Assembly (NCBI RefSeq): GCF_009725995.1
Contig: NZ_RCNS01000001.1
Span: 1,319,195-1,383,194 of the forward strand
Reading direction: 5' to 3'
From: Zobellia laminariae
GTDB taxonomy: Bacteria > Bacteroidota > Bacteroidia > Flavobacteriales > Flavobacteriaceae
DNA length: 64,000 nt
Part shown: in pieces, positions 36,202 through 44,269 of the stretch
How the letters are laid out: every line of letters starts with the position of its first letter
Position numbering within the stretch: the stretch's first letter is position 1
The notes under the pieces: model-generated
What the model saw: only the letters and a program-made list of their open reading frames with translations
Database searches by the model: none
What the model was told of the DNA's origin: nothing
Translations under genes and position numbers: made by a program

Positions 36202-37887
36202 CTATGAATTAAAAATCTGTTCTAATATTTTTTCGGTAATAAGGTATGTAGGCTTTACTCCTGTTGTGCCTAGACCGCCTGACGCCAAAGTGCTACCTGT
36301 TTCTAATGGATTATCAGAGGCATAATATGCATATCGCACCTTTATATCTTCCCGGACACTCTTACGTATCTTAGAAGCAGACTGTACTGCTTTTTGATAA
36401 TGAACGCCCTCCATTTCAAGACCTACAACATTCCAAGTAGATTGGTGAAAGAACTTTAATACATCTTTGTTTTGCAATGATGTTCCTAAAACAGTAACCA
36501 TAGTTCCTTCAAAAACTTTTAGGCCATGCCCCTCAAAATCTTGTGCGCACAATTCATTCTTGAACGGATAATTATCTGCGGTACCTTCAAAAATATGTGC
36601 AGAAGGTATCATTAAGTCCCCTTTACCGCCTTCTAGTATACCTGCTTTCCCCATAATAGAAATGGAGGCTACATCTAGGAAAATAGATTCATCTCCCGTT
36701 CCTTTATATGGTTTTAGTAGTTCATCTATCGTTTCATAAGCTTGTTCACCAAAAGCGTAATCCATAACAAAAATTACAGGCTTATCCTTATCCTCTAGAC
36801 CTTTAGGCAATTTATAACAACAAACATCCGAACCCATTTTTGCCGTGTCAAATAATTGTACGTCAATATTTGTTCCTGAAAGATCATCAATTGCTATCAT
36901 TCCATTCTTGGTGGCAACCTTAGTTACTTTTGAGCGTAATTCTTCATTCGAAGACGAGCTTAAAGCCTCATATATTTTTAAGGATTCTTTATTGGAAAAC
37001 TCTTTCTTCAGTGCATTTTTGGCAAAAAGGGTGTTCATAACACTGTGCATATTTGCACTAATAATGTGTATTGGACGGTGTATTAGACCATTTTTCTGTA
37101 AAGTTTCCTTTACTATGTCGGCCCAACGCTCTCCATGAATGTGATGACCAAGTCGTTCTCTAAGCAAAGCACTAAAAGTAATTGCCCTTTTCTCACCTGT
37201 TATTTCTTCCTCAATAGACAATTTACCCAACCAATACACTATTTCTAAAAAACGATCAGGCTGTTCTTTAGTTGAAAAATGTTTGTGAACAGCCATAATT
37301 TCGATAAAAGAACGACCCAAAATATTAGCTGTATGAATAACGGCTACCTCTCTCTCAGCTAAAGTTAATTCATCTTTTTGAATAGCATTTTCCAATTTAG
37401 CCCAGTCTCGAATAGTCTTATCGGTATCTTCAATTAAAACTCTTTTACAGATTTTTTCAGATTCAATAAACAGAAAAGTTAAATGTGTAAGAATGTCATA
37501 GATATCCGAACGACCTCGAGTAATTTCGATGTTCATCTGCTCATCATCTATCCGATAACAGTTTCTACGACGTTTAGGAGGTATTATTGGCTTGAAATGT
37601 GATTTACCATATCCCTCATCTGAAGTCAGGTTAATAAAGCGGCATTGTTCAATACCTTTTGGCAGGCGTTCTAAAACGTATATCAGTCCGCTAAGCTCTG
37701 CTTTTTCTTCAGCAATGGAGCCGTAAATCTCTGGCCGCAATTGCAACAAAGCATTTTTTAAAGCTTCACCGGATACACCCGTTGGTTTATAAAAACCACG
37801 ATTGAACAGATGTCTCATTGTTATATAAAGTCGCTCAATAGCACTAGTAGATTCTTGAGCGCGCGTAGTTGTAGTTGTATTGCTCAT
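36202..37887 (-). CDS. Conserved Bacteroidota protein (DUF6909-type) with nucleoside-phosphorylase-like C-terminus
   Basis: A protein of about 561 aa that I recall being annotated as DUF6909 in flavobacteria, often near polysaccharide genes (name unverified). The N-terminal two thirds is helical and soluble (QESTSAIERLYITMRHLFNRGFYKP). The C-terminal third resembles nucleoside phosphorylases: SIMGKAGILEGGKGDLMIP recalls the GxAGxL...GD segment, and VVGLEMEGVHYQKAV the MEMEgaa ribose-binding motif. The frame opens at a TTG (37893), but the ATG at 37887 is preferred. It starts the main minus-strand polysaccharide run after a 300-bp gap. Function unknown; a nucleotide-sensing or hydrolysing role is only a guess. 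Confidence 0.7.
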   Translation of the reverse strand: MSNTTTTTRAQESTSAIERLYITMRHLFNRGFYKPTGVSGEALKNALLQLRPEIYGSIAEEKAELSGLIYVLERLPKGIEQCRFINLTSDEGYGKSHFKPIIPPKRRRNCYRIDDEQMNIEITRGRSDIYDILTHLTFLFIESEKICKRVLIEDTDKTIRDWAKLENAIQKDELTLAEREVAVIHTANILGRSFIEIMAVHKHFSTKEQPDRFLEIVYWLGKLSIEEEITGEKRAITFSALLRERLGHHIHGERWADIVKETLQKNGLIHRPIHIISANMHSVMNTLFAKNALKKEFSNKESLKIYEALSSSSNEELRSKVTKVATKNGMIAIDDLSGTNIDVQLFDTAKMGSDVCCYKLPKGLEDKDKPVIFVMDYAFGEQAYETIDELLKPYKGTGDESIFLDVASISIMGKAGILEGGKGDLMIPSAHIFEGTADNYPFKNELCAQDFEGHGLKVFEGTMVTVLGTSLQNKDVLKFFHQSTWNVVGLEMEGVHYQKAVQSASKIRKSVREDIKVRYAYYASDNPLETGSTLASGGLGTTGVKPTYLITEKILEQIFNS

Positions 37888-38198
37888 AAACAAATTTCAA
37901 CCAAAATTACGATAATTTTTTCAGTAGTAGCGAATGAGATTTTTCTTGCCATTTTAATAATATCCTGCAGAAACAAGCAGAAACAAAAAAGACCTCTACA
38001 GAAGCCTATTTAAGTAAATACATTTTAAAGCAGTTTCATATACCTTTCTCCTAAATACTAGAGAACTACCTTATACTCGGATACCGACTTATTTTTTATG
38101 TATAGTAAACTAAACTGCAAGAGGGGATTGACAGCGTTTCTTAAAAATCGTTCAATTGAGTTTGAATGACACCTAAAAAGGGTACTCCAAAAAATTAC
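37888..38198. other. Intergenic region upstream of the DUF6909-type gene
   Basis: No gene seen. It holds a candidate minus-strand -7 element TAATTTTG (37902-37909) very near the start codon and a tandem 10-base repeat GCAGAAACAA twice (37967-37986). This gap separates the WbpD-WbpB-epimerase group from the rest of the polysaccharide locus and is the likely site of an internal promoter. Confidence 0.45.
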
Positions 38199-39248
38199 TT
38201 AGTTTATAAACTGAATAATCTTATCAACCATCTTTGAAGCACTACTACCTTGACCATATAAGTTGATGTTGTAACTATGAGGTTGCCTCTCTAATTCATC
38301 ATTAATCTTCGATAAATCTTGAAAAAGAAGAATATTTGCATGGTCCACAAGCGTCTCTTTCCACTCTGTTTCTTTGCGTATAGTTATACACTTCCTTTTG
38401 AGCCAATATGCTTCTTTCTGCATACCGCCACTATCCGTTATAAGACCTTCAGAATTTTGAAGATAAGCCAAATTAGAAAAGTAAGATTGTGGTTCTATAA
38501 AACTAATATTCATATAATCTTTAAGATTCAAACCATAACTAGACGCTAGGTTTTTTGTCCTAGGATGTAGAGAGAAGATGACCTTTTTATCAAGTTGTTC
38601 AAGTGTTTCTAAAACGTACGTTAACCTCTTTTTATCATCGGTATTATAGGGTCTATGTATAGTAGCGTAATAAAAGTTTTTTTCTTTTGGAGAGTGATCT
38701 CTTAATAAATCGTTTCCTGTAACATATTGAACCAAATCCTTCATTATATCACCTACCTCATAAACGCCTTGCTCTACGCCCTCGTCTTTAAGGTTTTGCA
38801 CAGCAATACCACTAGGAACAAATAATAGGTCAGAAATATGATCGGTAAGTACACGATTTACCTCTTCTGGCATTTTTTTATTAAAACTTCGTAAGCCAGC
38901 TTCAATATGAAATAAGGGTATGTGTAATTTTGATGCAACCAATGCGCCAGCTAAAGTTGAGTTAGTATCACCATAAACCACAACACCATCAGGTTTTGTA
39001 TTTTCTATGATTTTTTCTATTTCAATCATCATTTTACCTGTTTGTTCGCCATGGGATCCACTTCCCACGTGAAGTGTAAAACTTGGAGGACTCATATTGA
39101 GCTGAGTGAAAAATATCTCGCTCATGTTCTCATCATAATGTTGCCCAGTGTGCACAGTTATAAGGTCTACTTTGCCCTTACATGCTAATTCAAATGGGAA
39201 ATGCTTAATAAATTGCGGTCTAGCCCCTATTATAGCTACTATTTTCAT
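38199..39248 (-). CDS. wecB: Non-hydrolysing UDP-N-acetylglucosamine 2-epimerase family (WecB/WbpI)
   Basis: A 349-aa GT-B-fold 2-epimerase. IVAIIGARPQFIKHFP, VTVHTGQHYDENMS, PLFHIEAGLRSFNKKMPEEVNR and LITDSGGMQKEAYWLKRKCI are all present. The family includes WecB (UDP-GlcNAc to UDP-ManNAc) and WbpI (the 2,3-diacetamido-glucuronate epimerase). Since WbpB- and WbpD-like genes stand directly upstream, the WbpI reaction giving UDP-ManNAc3NAcA is the better guess. It lies 12 bp after wbpB. Confidence 0.9.
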   Translation of the reverse strand: MKIVAIIGARPQFIKHFPFELACKGKVDLITVHTGQHYDENMSEIFFTQLNMSPPSFTLHVGSGSHGEQTGKMMIEIEKIIENTKPDGVVVYGDTNSTLAGALVASKLHIPLFHIEAGLRSFNKKMPEEVNRVLTDHISDLLFVPSGIAVQNLKDEGVEQGVYEVGDIMKDLVQYVTGNDLLRDHSPKEKNFYYATIHRPYNTDDKKRLTYVLETLEQLDKKVIFSLHPRTKNLASSYGLNLKDYMNISFIEPQSYFSNLAYLQNSEGLITDSGGMQKEAYWLKRKCITIRKETEWKETLVDHANILLFQDLSKINDELERQPHSYNINLYGQGSSASKMVDKIIQFIN

Positions 39249-39260
39249 GCGATGGCTTTT

Positions 39261-40199
39261 CTATTTTAATAGTGGGTGATAATCTCCTTTCACCCCAATA
39301 GGTTTTGAATTTCTAATATCATGGACAATTTCAATTGCAGTTCTTGCATCATCCAGCCCGTAACCCTTTCCAGCAAGAATATCCTTGTATACCATTGTAT
39401 GTAAGTCTGAAAAACCTCCACTAAACTCTAACTCTTCATCATTAATCTTAATAGATCTAAAAGTAGTCTGCCCGGCGTCCTTTATTTCTTTTGGCAAATA
39501 CTTGGAATTGATTGAGAGAAACCATTTTACCCTTGCATGCTCAAACTCTAAATAGCCAGCAGCATGGTCATTTTCATGAACATGTACTATATTTTCCTGT
39601 ACATCACCAAAAATCCATGACAGCATATCATAAAAGTGAACTCCAATATTGGTAGCTATTCCTCCCGACTTTTCCGCATTACCTTTCCATGAGGTTTGAT
39701 ACCAATGCCCTCTCGAAGTCAAATACGTAAGGTCTACTTCAAACTTAGTATCTTTCTTTGCTTGCTTTACTTTTTCACGAAGGGCTATTATACTAGGATG
39801 AACTCTCAACTGCAAGACATTATATATTCTTTTACCTGTCTTTTCCTCAACATGTTGCAACTTATCAACGTTCCACGGATTGAGTACCAATGGTTTTTCG
39901 CAAATGGCGTCCGCGCCACTTCGTAGCGCAAACCTAATGTGCGCATCATGTAAATAATTTGGTGAGCATATACTCACAAAATCAAGATAGGTGTCTGTCT
40001 CATATTTTAGTTTTTCAATATGGCGGTCAAAACGCTCAAATTCCACGAAAAAATCCGTGTCCGGAAAGTAAGAATCAATTATACCTACACTATCCCCTTT
40101 ATCAAAAGCGGCAATTAAATGGTTGCGCGTGGCTTTAATAGCCTTCATATGTCTGGGCGCAATATAACCTGCTGCTCCAATAAGTGCGAAATTTTTCAT
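39261..40199 (-). CDS. wbpB: UDP-N-acetyl-2-amino-2-deoxyglucuronate 3-dehydrogenase (WbpB/WlbA-like)
   Basis: A 312-aa Gfo/Idh/MocA oxidoreductase. The Rossmann start is NFALIGAAGYIAPRHMKAI, the catalytic region is AICEKPLVLNPWN (EKP motif), and GGIATNIGVHFYDMLSWIFG is the C-terminal substrate segment of the WbpB/WlbA group. It oxidises C3 of UDP-GlcNAcA so that an amino group can be added. The aminotransferase (WbpE) and the UDP-GlcNAc 6-dehydrogenase (WbpA) that the route needs are not in this window. Confidence 0.88.
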   Translation of the reverse strand: MKNFALIGAAGYIAPRHMKAIKATRNHLIAAFDKGDSVGIIDSYFPDTDFFVEFERFDRHIEKLKYETDTYLDFVSICSPNYLHDAHIRFALRSGADAICEKPLVLNPWNVDKLQHVEEKTGKRIYNVLQLRVHPSIIALREKVKQAKKDTKFEVDLTYLTSRGHWYQTSWKGNAEKSGGIATNIGVHFYDMLSWIFGDVQENIVHVHENDHAAGYLEFEHARVKWFLSINSKYLPKEIKDAGQTTFRSIKINDEELEFSGGFSDLHTMVYKDILAGKGYGLDDARTAIEIVHDIRNSKPIGVKGDYHPLLK

Positions 40200-40209
40200 C
40201 TAAACTGTT

Positions 40210-40228
40210 TATAGTTTTCGAAACTATA
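40210..40228. repeat. Perfect hairpin just upstream of wbpB
   Basis: TATAGTTT and AAACTATA form 8-bp arms around TCG, starting 11 bases before the wbpB ATG on the minus strand. It could affect translation of wbpB or be part of a promoter. The rest of the 224-bp gap to wbpD shows no clear gene. Confidence 0.4.
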
Positions 40229-40423
40229 TATTCTTTTGATTTTTATCACATGTATTTCGTCGATCCCCCTGATAAAATAGGTAAGACGTCTTTTTGGACA
40301 GAGAATCTTCTAATTTATTATTCAGAAATACAATATCTTTTTAAGATTTAGAAAGTTTATATCTAAGGCAGAAAAGTGTTGTAAATCGTAATTTATCTCT
40401 AATCCGGTTAAAAGAAGGATGCA

Positions 40424-41005
40424 CTATTTTAAACGCTCAACAATATCATCCTTAAGCTCATACTCTTGACCACTTTCTGGACATAATGCGTAATTTTTTT
40501 CATTGAACTCCAAACGATGTCCATACTCACCGACCCAACCTATTTGTTTGCCTGGATTCCCTACAATAAGAGCATAATCCGGAACTTCTTTAGTAATCAC
40601 AGCTCCCGCTCCTATTAGACAAAATTCACCCAAGGTGTTACCACAAATAATAGTCGCATTTGCCCCAACGGAAGCTCCTTTTTTCACAAGTGTTTTTTGG
40701 TAGCTGTCACGACGAATAATCGCACTTCTAGGGTTGACAATATTTGTAAAAACCATTGAAGGACCAAGAAAAACATCATCCTCACAGATAACACCTGTAT
40801 AAATAGAAACATTATTCTGAACCTTGACATTGTTGCCTAACACAACTTGTGGTGATACCACTACATTTTGACCAATGTTGCAGTTGTTTCCAATTTTACA
40901 ATTAGACATTATATGAGAAAAATGCCATATTTTGGAGTCTTTTCCTATCACGCAATCATCATCTATTACAGCGCTTTCATGGGCAAAAAAATTATCGGAA
41001 GACAT
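40424..41005 (-). CDS. wbpD: UDP-2-acetamido-3-amino-2,3-dideoxyglucuronate N-acetyltransferase (WbpD/WlbB-like)
   Basis: A 193-aa left-handed beta-helix acetyltransferase. Hexapeptide repeats run from the N-terminus (FAHESAVIDDDCVIGKDSKIWHF) through NVKVQNNVSIYTGV, FLGPSMVFTNIVNPRS, and VGANATIICGNTLGEFCLIGAGAVITKEVPDYALIVGNP; the FTNxxNPR segment is typical of WbpD/WlbB. It would acetylate the 3-amino group before epimerisation. It is separated from wbpB by 224 bp with no aminotransferase gene between them. Confidence 0.9.
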   Translation of the reverse strand: MSSDNFFAHESAVIDDDCVIGKDSKIWHFSHIMSNCKIGNNCNIGQNVVVSPQVVLGNNVKVQNNVSIYTGVICEDDVFLGPSMVFTNIVNPRSAIIRRDSYQKTLVKKGASVGANATIICGNTLGEFCLIGAGAVITKEVPDYALIVGNPGKQIGWVGEYGHRLEFNEKNYALCPESGQEYELKDDIVERLK

Positions 41006-41089
41006 ATGGTAAAGCTTTAGTATATTATTCTTAAAATTAGGATTAACGGAAACTGTAAAAGAAATCTTCTAAATACCAATAAGTATAAA

Positions 41090-42586
41090 TTATTTCTGAA
41101 AAGAAGATAGCCCATCGGCTACTTTACGATCATTAGCCAACCTTTGAACTTTATTCTGTCCTCCCAATTTACCAATAGATTTCATATATGCATTAAAGCC
41201 TCCTTCTGCGATGCTAGTTACTTTTAATGTTTGAAGAACTTTTCCGTCAATCAAATCAAAATAATAACTGTTTTGCTTTTGAAGTGAATTGTCAAGAAGA
41301 TTTATAAAACTATCCATATCTGATGGTTCCTTTTCAAACTCTACAAACCATTCGTGATAAGGTAGTTCATTACCTTCAGGTGTAATCTGTGGTGCTACCG
41401 TAAACTCATTTATACTTGCGCCAGTTTCTTTTACGGCCAATTGCATGGCCTCCTCCACTTCCTTGGCAATTACATGTTCCCCAAAAGCAGAAATAAAATG
41501 TTTAATGCGCCCAGAGACAATGACTTTATAGGGTTTTAATGAAATAAACTGCACGGTATCTCCTAAATTATATGCCCATAAACCCGCATCTGTAGAAATA
41601 ATCATTACATAGTTTACATTAAGCTCTACGTCCTTAATTGTTAAGCGTTTTGGGCTTTCCTCAAAAAACTCATCCGCTTTTACAAACTCATAAAATATAC
41701 CAGAATTCAATAAAAGAAGCATCCCTTTATCTGTCTGGGAATCTTGATAGGCAAAGAACCCTTCACTTGCAGGAAACAATTCTATACTATCTACCTTTCT
41801 ACCAATTAATCCTTCAAATTTGGCTCGGTAAGGTTCATAATTGACACCTCCGTAGATAAAAAGTTGAAAATTCTTGAATAAGTCCCCAACCTTTTTACCT
41901 GATTTATTTTCTAACTTTTCAAAATACATTTGTACCCAAGAAGGTATGCCTGCGATAACGGTCATGTCCTCATTCATAGTCTCATCAACTATGGTGTTGA
42001 CCTTGGTCTCCCAATCGTCAATACAATTGGTCTCCCAGCTTGGCAATCGATTTTTTTGCAAATAATTAGGCACATAATGAGCAGATATTCCTGAAAGCCG
42101 ACCTAATTTCACACCATTCTTTTCTGTTAATTCAGGGCTTCCCTGCAGAAAAATCATTCTTCCGGTAACAAAATCCGCATTACCAGTTTCATCAATATAA
42201 TTAAGAATGGCATTCCTTGAAGCATTTACTTGATGCTTTATAGAGGTATCCGTGATTGGAATATACTTTGCACCAGAAGTAGTTCCTGAAGTTTTTGCAA
42301 AATACACTGGTTTTCCTGGCCAAAGAATATCTTCCTTACCAGCAACAACCTGTTCTACATAGGGTTTTAAAGCCTCATAGTCACGTATGGGAACTTTATT
42401 TACAAAGTCTTCGTGCGATTTTATATTGTCAAAACCATGGTCAACACCAAATTTTGTATTACTGGCCTTTTCAAGTAATTGATGAAACACTTTTTCTTGT
42501 GTAACTATAGGGTTATCCCGCCATTTTGCTGTTTGCTTAGCAATACGTTTCGCGAATATTTTGGCTCCTAGTGATTTTATTGACAT
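41090..42586 (-). CDS. GH3 auxin-responsive promoter family protein (acyl-amide synthetase-like)
   Basis: A 498-aa enzyme of the GH3 family, a branch of the adenylate-forming (ANL) superfamily. The ATP-binding loop FAKTSGTTSGAKYIP is intact, and the C-terminal GLWAYNLGDTVQFISLKPYKVIVSGRIKHFISAFGEHV contains the hinge and YxxGD regions. Plant homologues conjugate amino acids to acyl acids such as auxin; the bacterial substrate is unknown. It is a common conserved gene in flavobacteria next to an M23 peptidase and tatA, and is probably not part of the polysaccharide locus. It starts 76 bp after the M23 gene on the same strand. Confidence 0.9.
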   Translation of the reverse strand: MSIKSLGAKIFAKRIAKQTAKWRDNPIVTQEKVFHQLLEKASNTKFGVDHGFDNIKSHEDFVNKVPIRDYEALKPYVEQVVAGKEDILWPGKPVYFAKTSGTTSGAKYIPITDTSIKHQVNASRNAILNYIDETGNADFVTGRMIFLQGSPELTEKNGVKLGRLSGISAHYVPNYLQKNRLPSWETNCIDDWETKVNTIVDETMNEDMTVIAGIPSWVQMYFEKLENKSGKKVGDLFKNFQLFIYGGVNYEPYRAKFEGLIGRKVDSIELFPASEGFFAYQDSQTDKGMLLLLNSGIFYEFVKADEFFEESPKRLTIKDVELNVNYVMIISTDAGLWAYNLGDTVQFISLKPYKVIVSGRIKHFISAFGEHVIAKEVEEAMQLAVKETGASINEFTVAPQITPEGNELPYHEWFVEFEKEPSDMDSFINLLDNSLQKQNSYYFDLIDGKVLQTLKVTSIAEGGFNAYMKSIGKLGGQNKVQRLANDRKVADGLSSFQK

Positions 42587-42662
42587 AGAAAGATCAGGTA
42601 TCAGTTAAAGTGCAAGTGCGCTTTTTTTCTTTTGAAAGTTAATTGGTTTAAAAGTGCGCCAA

Positions 42663-43529
42663 TTAAAAATCTATGTAATCTAAAGGGTTAACAGCATTAC
42701 CATTACTCCATAATTCAAAGTGAAGGTGAGGTCCAGTTGTATACTCACCGGTATTACCTACGGATGCAATTACTTCACCCGCCCTAACAACTTCTCCTTG
42801 TTTTTTGTTCAACGAACCATTGTGTTTGTAAACGCTCAAAAGTCCGTCTTTATGCTCTAAAATAATAACATAACCGGTATCTGCCGTCCATTCAGAAAAA
42901 ATTACGGTGCCGTTTGCAACTGCTTTAATGGGTGTATCCTTGGGTGCGGTAACGTCTACTGCATAATGGCGTTTTTCAGGATCATAATTATTGGATATTT
43001 CTCCGCTCAAAGGTGGAAATAATTCAATTTCAGCTGCTGTTGCACTACGCTCAAAAAGATTGTATTTATCCTCTAAAGCAACTTCTGCCCTTAGAAGAGA
43101 ATCTTCCTTTATAGGCGTTAAATCCACACTAGACGGGTCTATCTTAAATTGTTCTCTTAGCGAATCAAGGTTAATTTCCTGAGAAGCAACATCACCACGC
43201 AATACCATACGAATACTCTCTAAATACTTATTGGTATTATTTAATGAGGCAACCAAAGAATCTGTTTTATAAGTAAGATCTGTTGCTTGCTTTTTAAGCT
43301 TTGTACTTGAGTATCCCGGAATATATTCCCGTAACGGGGTAAAAGCAATAAGTAACGTGGTTAAGGCTATTAGGCCAATAATACAAAGTGAGCCTGTAAC
43401 GAAGACGTTAAGACGACTTAACTTAAAAGAGATTTTCTCTTCAAAAGTAGATTCATTCAGAATAACCAAACGATACTTGTGAAGCAGTTTGCGTTTAATT
43501 TCTTTTCTCTTTTTGACTTTTTTCGCCAT
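42663..43529 (-). CDS. M23 family metallopeptidase, membrane anchored
   Basis: A 288-aa cell-wall peptidase. A short basic cytoplasmic tail precedes one membrane segment (about 45-68, FVTGSLCIIGLIALTTLLIAF), then a helical linker, then the LytM/M23 domain with HYAVDV (His and Asp ligands) and HLHFELW (catalytic and zinc-binding His). It should cut peptide crosslinks in the periplasm or activate amidases. A candidate -7 promoter element lies only 4 bases before its ATG. Divergent from tatA. Confidence 0.92.
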   Translation of the reverse strand: MAKKVKKRKEIKRKLLHKYRLVILNESTFEEKISFKLSRLNVFVTGSLCIIGLIALTTLLIAFTPLREYIPGYSSTKLKKQATDLTYKTDSLVASLNNTNKYLESIRMVLRGDVASQEINLDSLREQFKIDPSSVDLTPIKEDSLLRAEVALEDKYNLFERSATAAEIELFPPLSGEISNNYDPEKRHYAVDVTAPKDTPIKAVANGTVIFSEWTADTGYVIILEHKDGLLSVYKHNGSLNKKQGEVVRAGEVIASVGNTGEYTTGPHLHFELWSNGNAVNPLDYIDF

Positions 43530-43533
43530 GAAG

Positions 43534-43541
43534 CAAATATA
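43534..43541 (-). promoter_or_regulatory. Candidate -7 element directly before the M23 start codon
   Basis: On the minus strand TATATTTG fits TAnnTTTG and ends 4 bases before the ATG at 43529. If used, transcription would begin at or within a base or two of the start codon (leaderless mRNA). No clear -33 TTG was seen. Confidence 0.35.
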
Positions 43542-43695
43542 AAGGATGGAATCGGATTCTTATACCGTTGCTCTAAATTAATGATTCTTCCAAATACCAT
43601 GGCAATCCATTCATCACATTTAAGAAAACCTGCCAAATTCTGTTAAAATAAACTGCAAGACTTTACATTTAAGCTTAACCAAGTGACTTTTTTAG

Positions 43696-43703
43696 TATCT
43701 TTG
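43696..43703 (+). promoter_or_regulatory. Candidate -7 promoter element for tatA
   Basis: TATCTTTG fits TAnnTTTG, 22 bases before the tatA ATG, giving a short leader. The -33 element is weak. Confidence 0.45.
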
Positions 43704-43725
43704 AATCTGTTCAAAAAATGAAAAT

Positions 43726-43908
43726 ATGACAAGTTTACAAATATTTTTAGCGATTGGCCCATGGCAAATAGGAATCGTTGTTTTAGTGGTTCTTTTATTG
43801 TTCGGAGGAAAAAAGATTCCGGAATTAATGCGTGGACTTGGTAGTGGTATCAAAGAATTTAAAGATGCATCTAAAGAAGACGATGCACTAGAAGAGAAAA
43901 AAGAATAG
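43726..43908 (+). CDS. tatA: Twin-arginine translocase subunit TatA/TatE
   Basis: A 60-aa TatA. The N-terminal membrane helix (about 8-26, [19 protein letters not shown]) is followed by the hinge [21 protein letters not shown] and an acidic/basic amphipathic tail. It polymerises to let folded twin-arginine proteins cross the inner membrane, together with TatC encoded elsewhere. It is a single-gene unit with a nearby promoter element and its own terminator. Confidence 0.95.
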   Translation: MTSLQIFLAIGPWQIGIVVLVVLLLFGGKKIPELMRGLGSGIKEFKDASKEDDALEEKKE

Positions 43909-44269
43909 GTTTATACCTGATTTTTATAATCTACAACCCCTTGATTTACATCAAGGGGTTTTTGTTTTCTATATTAATACCTTACGGTATATTTCATTTG
44001 TCAGATTTATCACACAGTTCATTCCTTGGTGAAGATTAAAAAATTCTTTACTTCATCATCCAAACATCACCCTAACAGGCATTCACTTCTATAAACTAGG
44101 GTTTCACAACAAAAAGCAGGAGATACGTAACCTTCACCCGAAATTTACGTTATCAAAAGATAGTATTAAGGTATAATACATAGCTATTACTCCTTCATAC
44201 AAGTCCATTTTCTATAAAAAACCACAAGCCAAATTTTAAAAATCTATTGATTTTTTAAACACCCCAATC
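43909..44269. other. Intergenic region between tatA and the OmpA gene
   Basis: Contains the tatA terminator at its left end. The remaining 300 bases hold no convincing gene; they are AT-rich and must include the promoter and leader of the OmpA-family gene, but I could not place the elements. Confidence 0.5.
43935..43960 (+). terminator. Intrinsic terminator of tatA
   Basis: AACCCCTTGAT (43935-43945) pairs perfectly with ATCAAGGGGTT (43950-43960) around a 4-base loop and is followed by TTTGTTTT. Confidence 0.85.
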
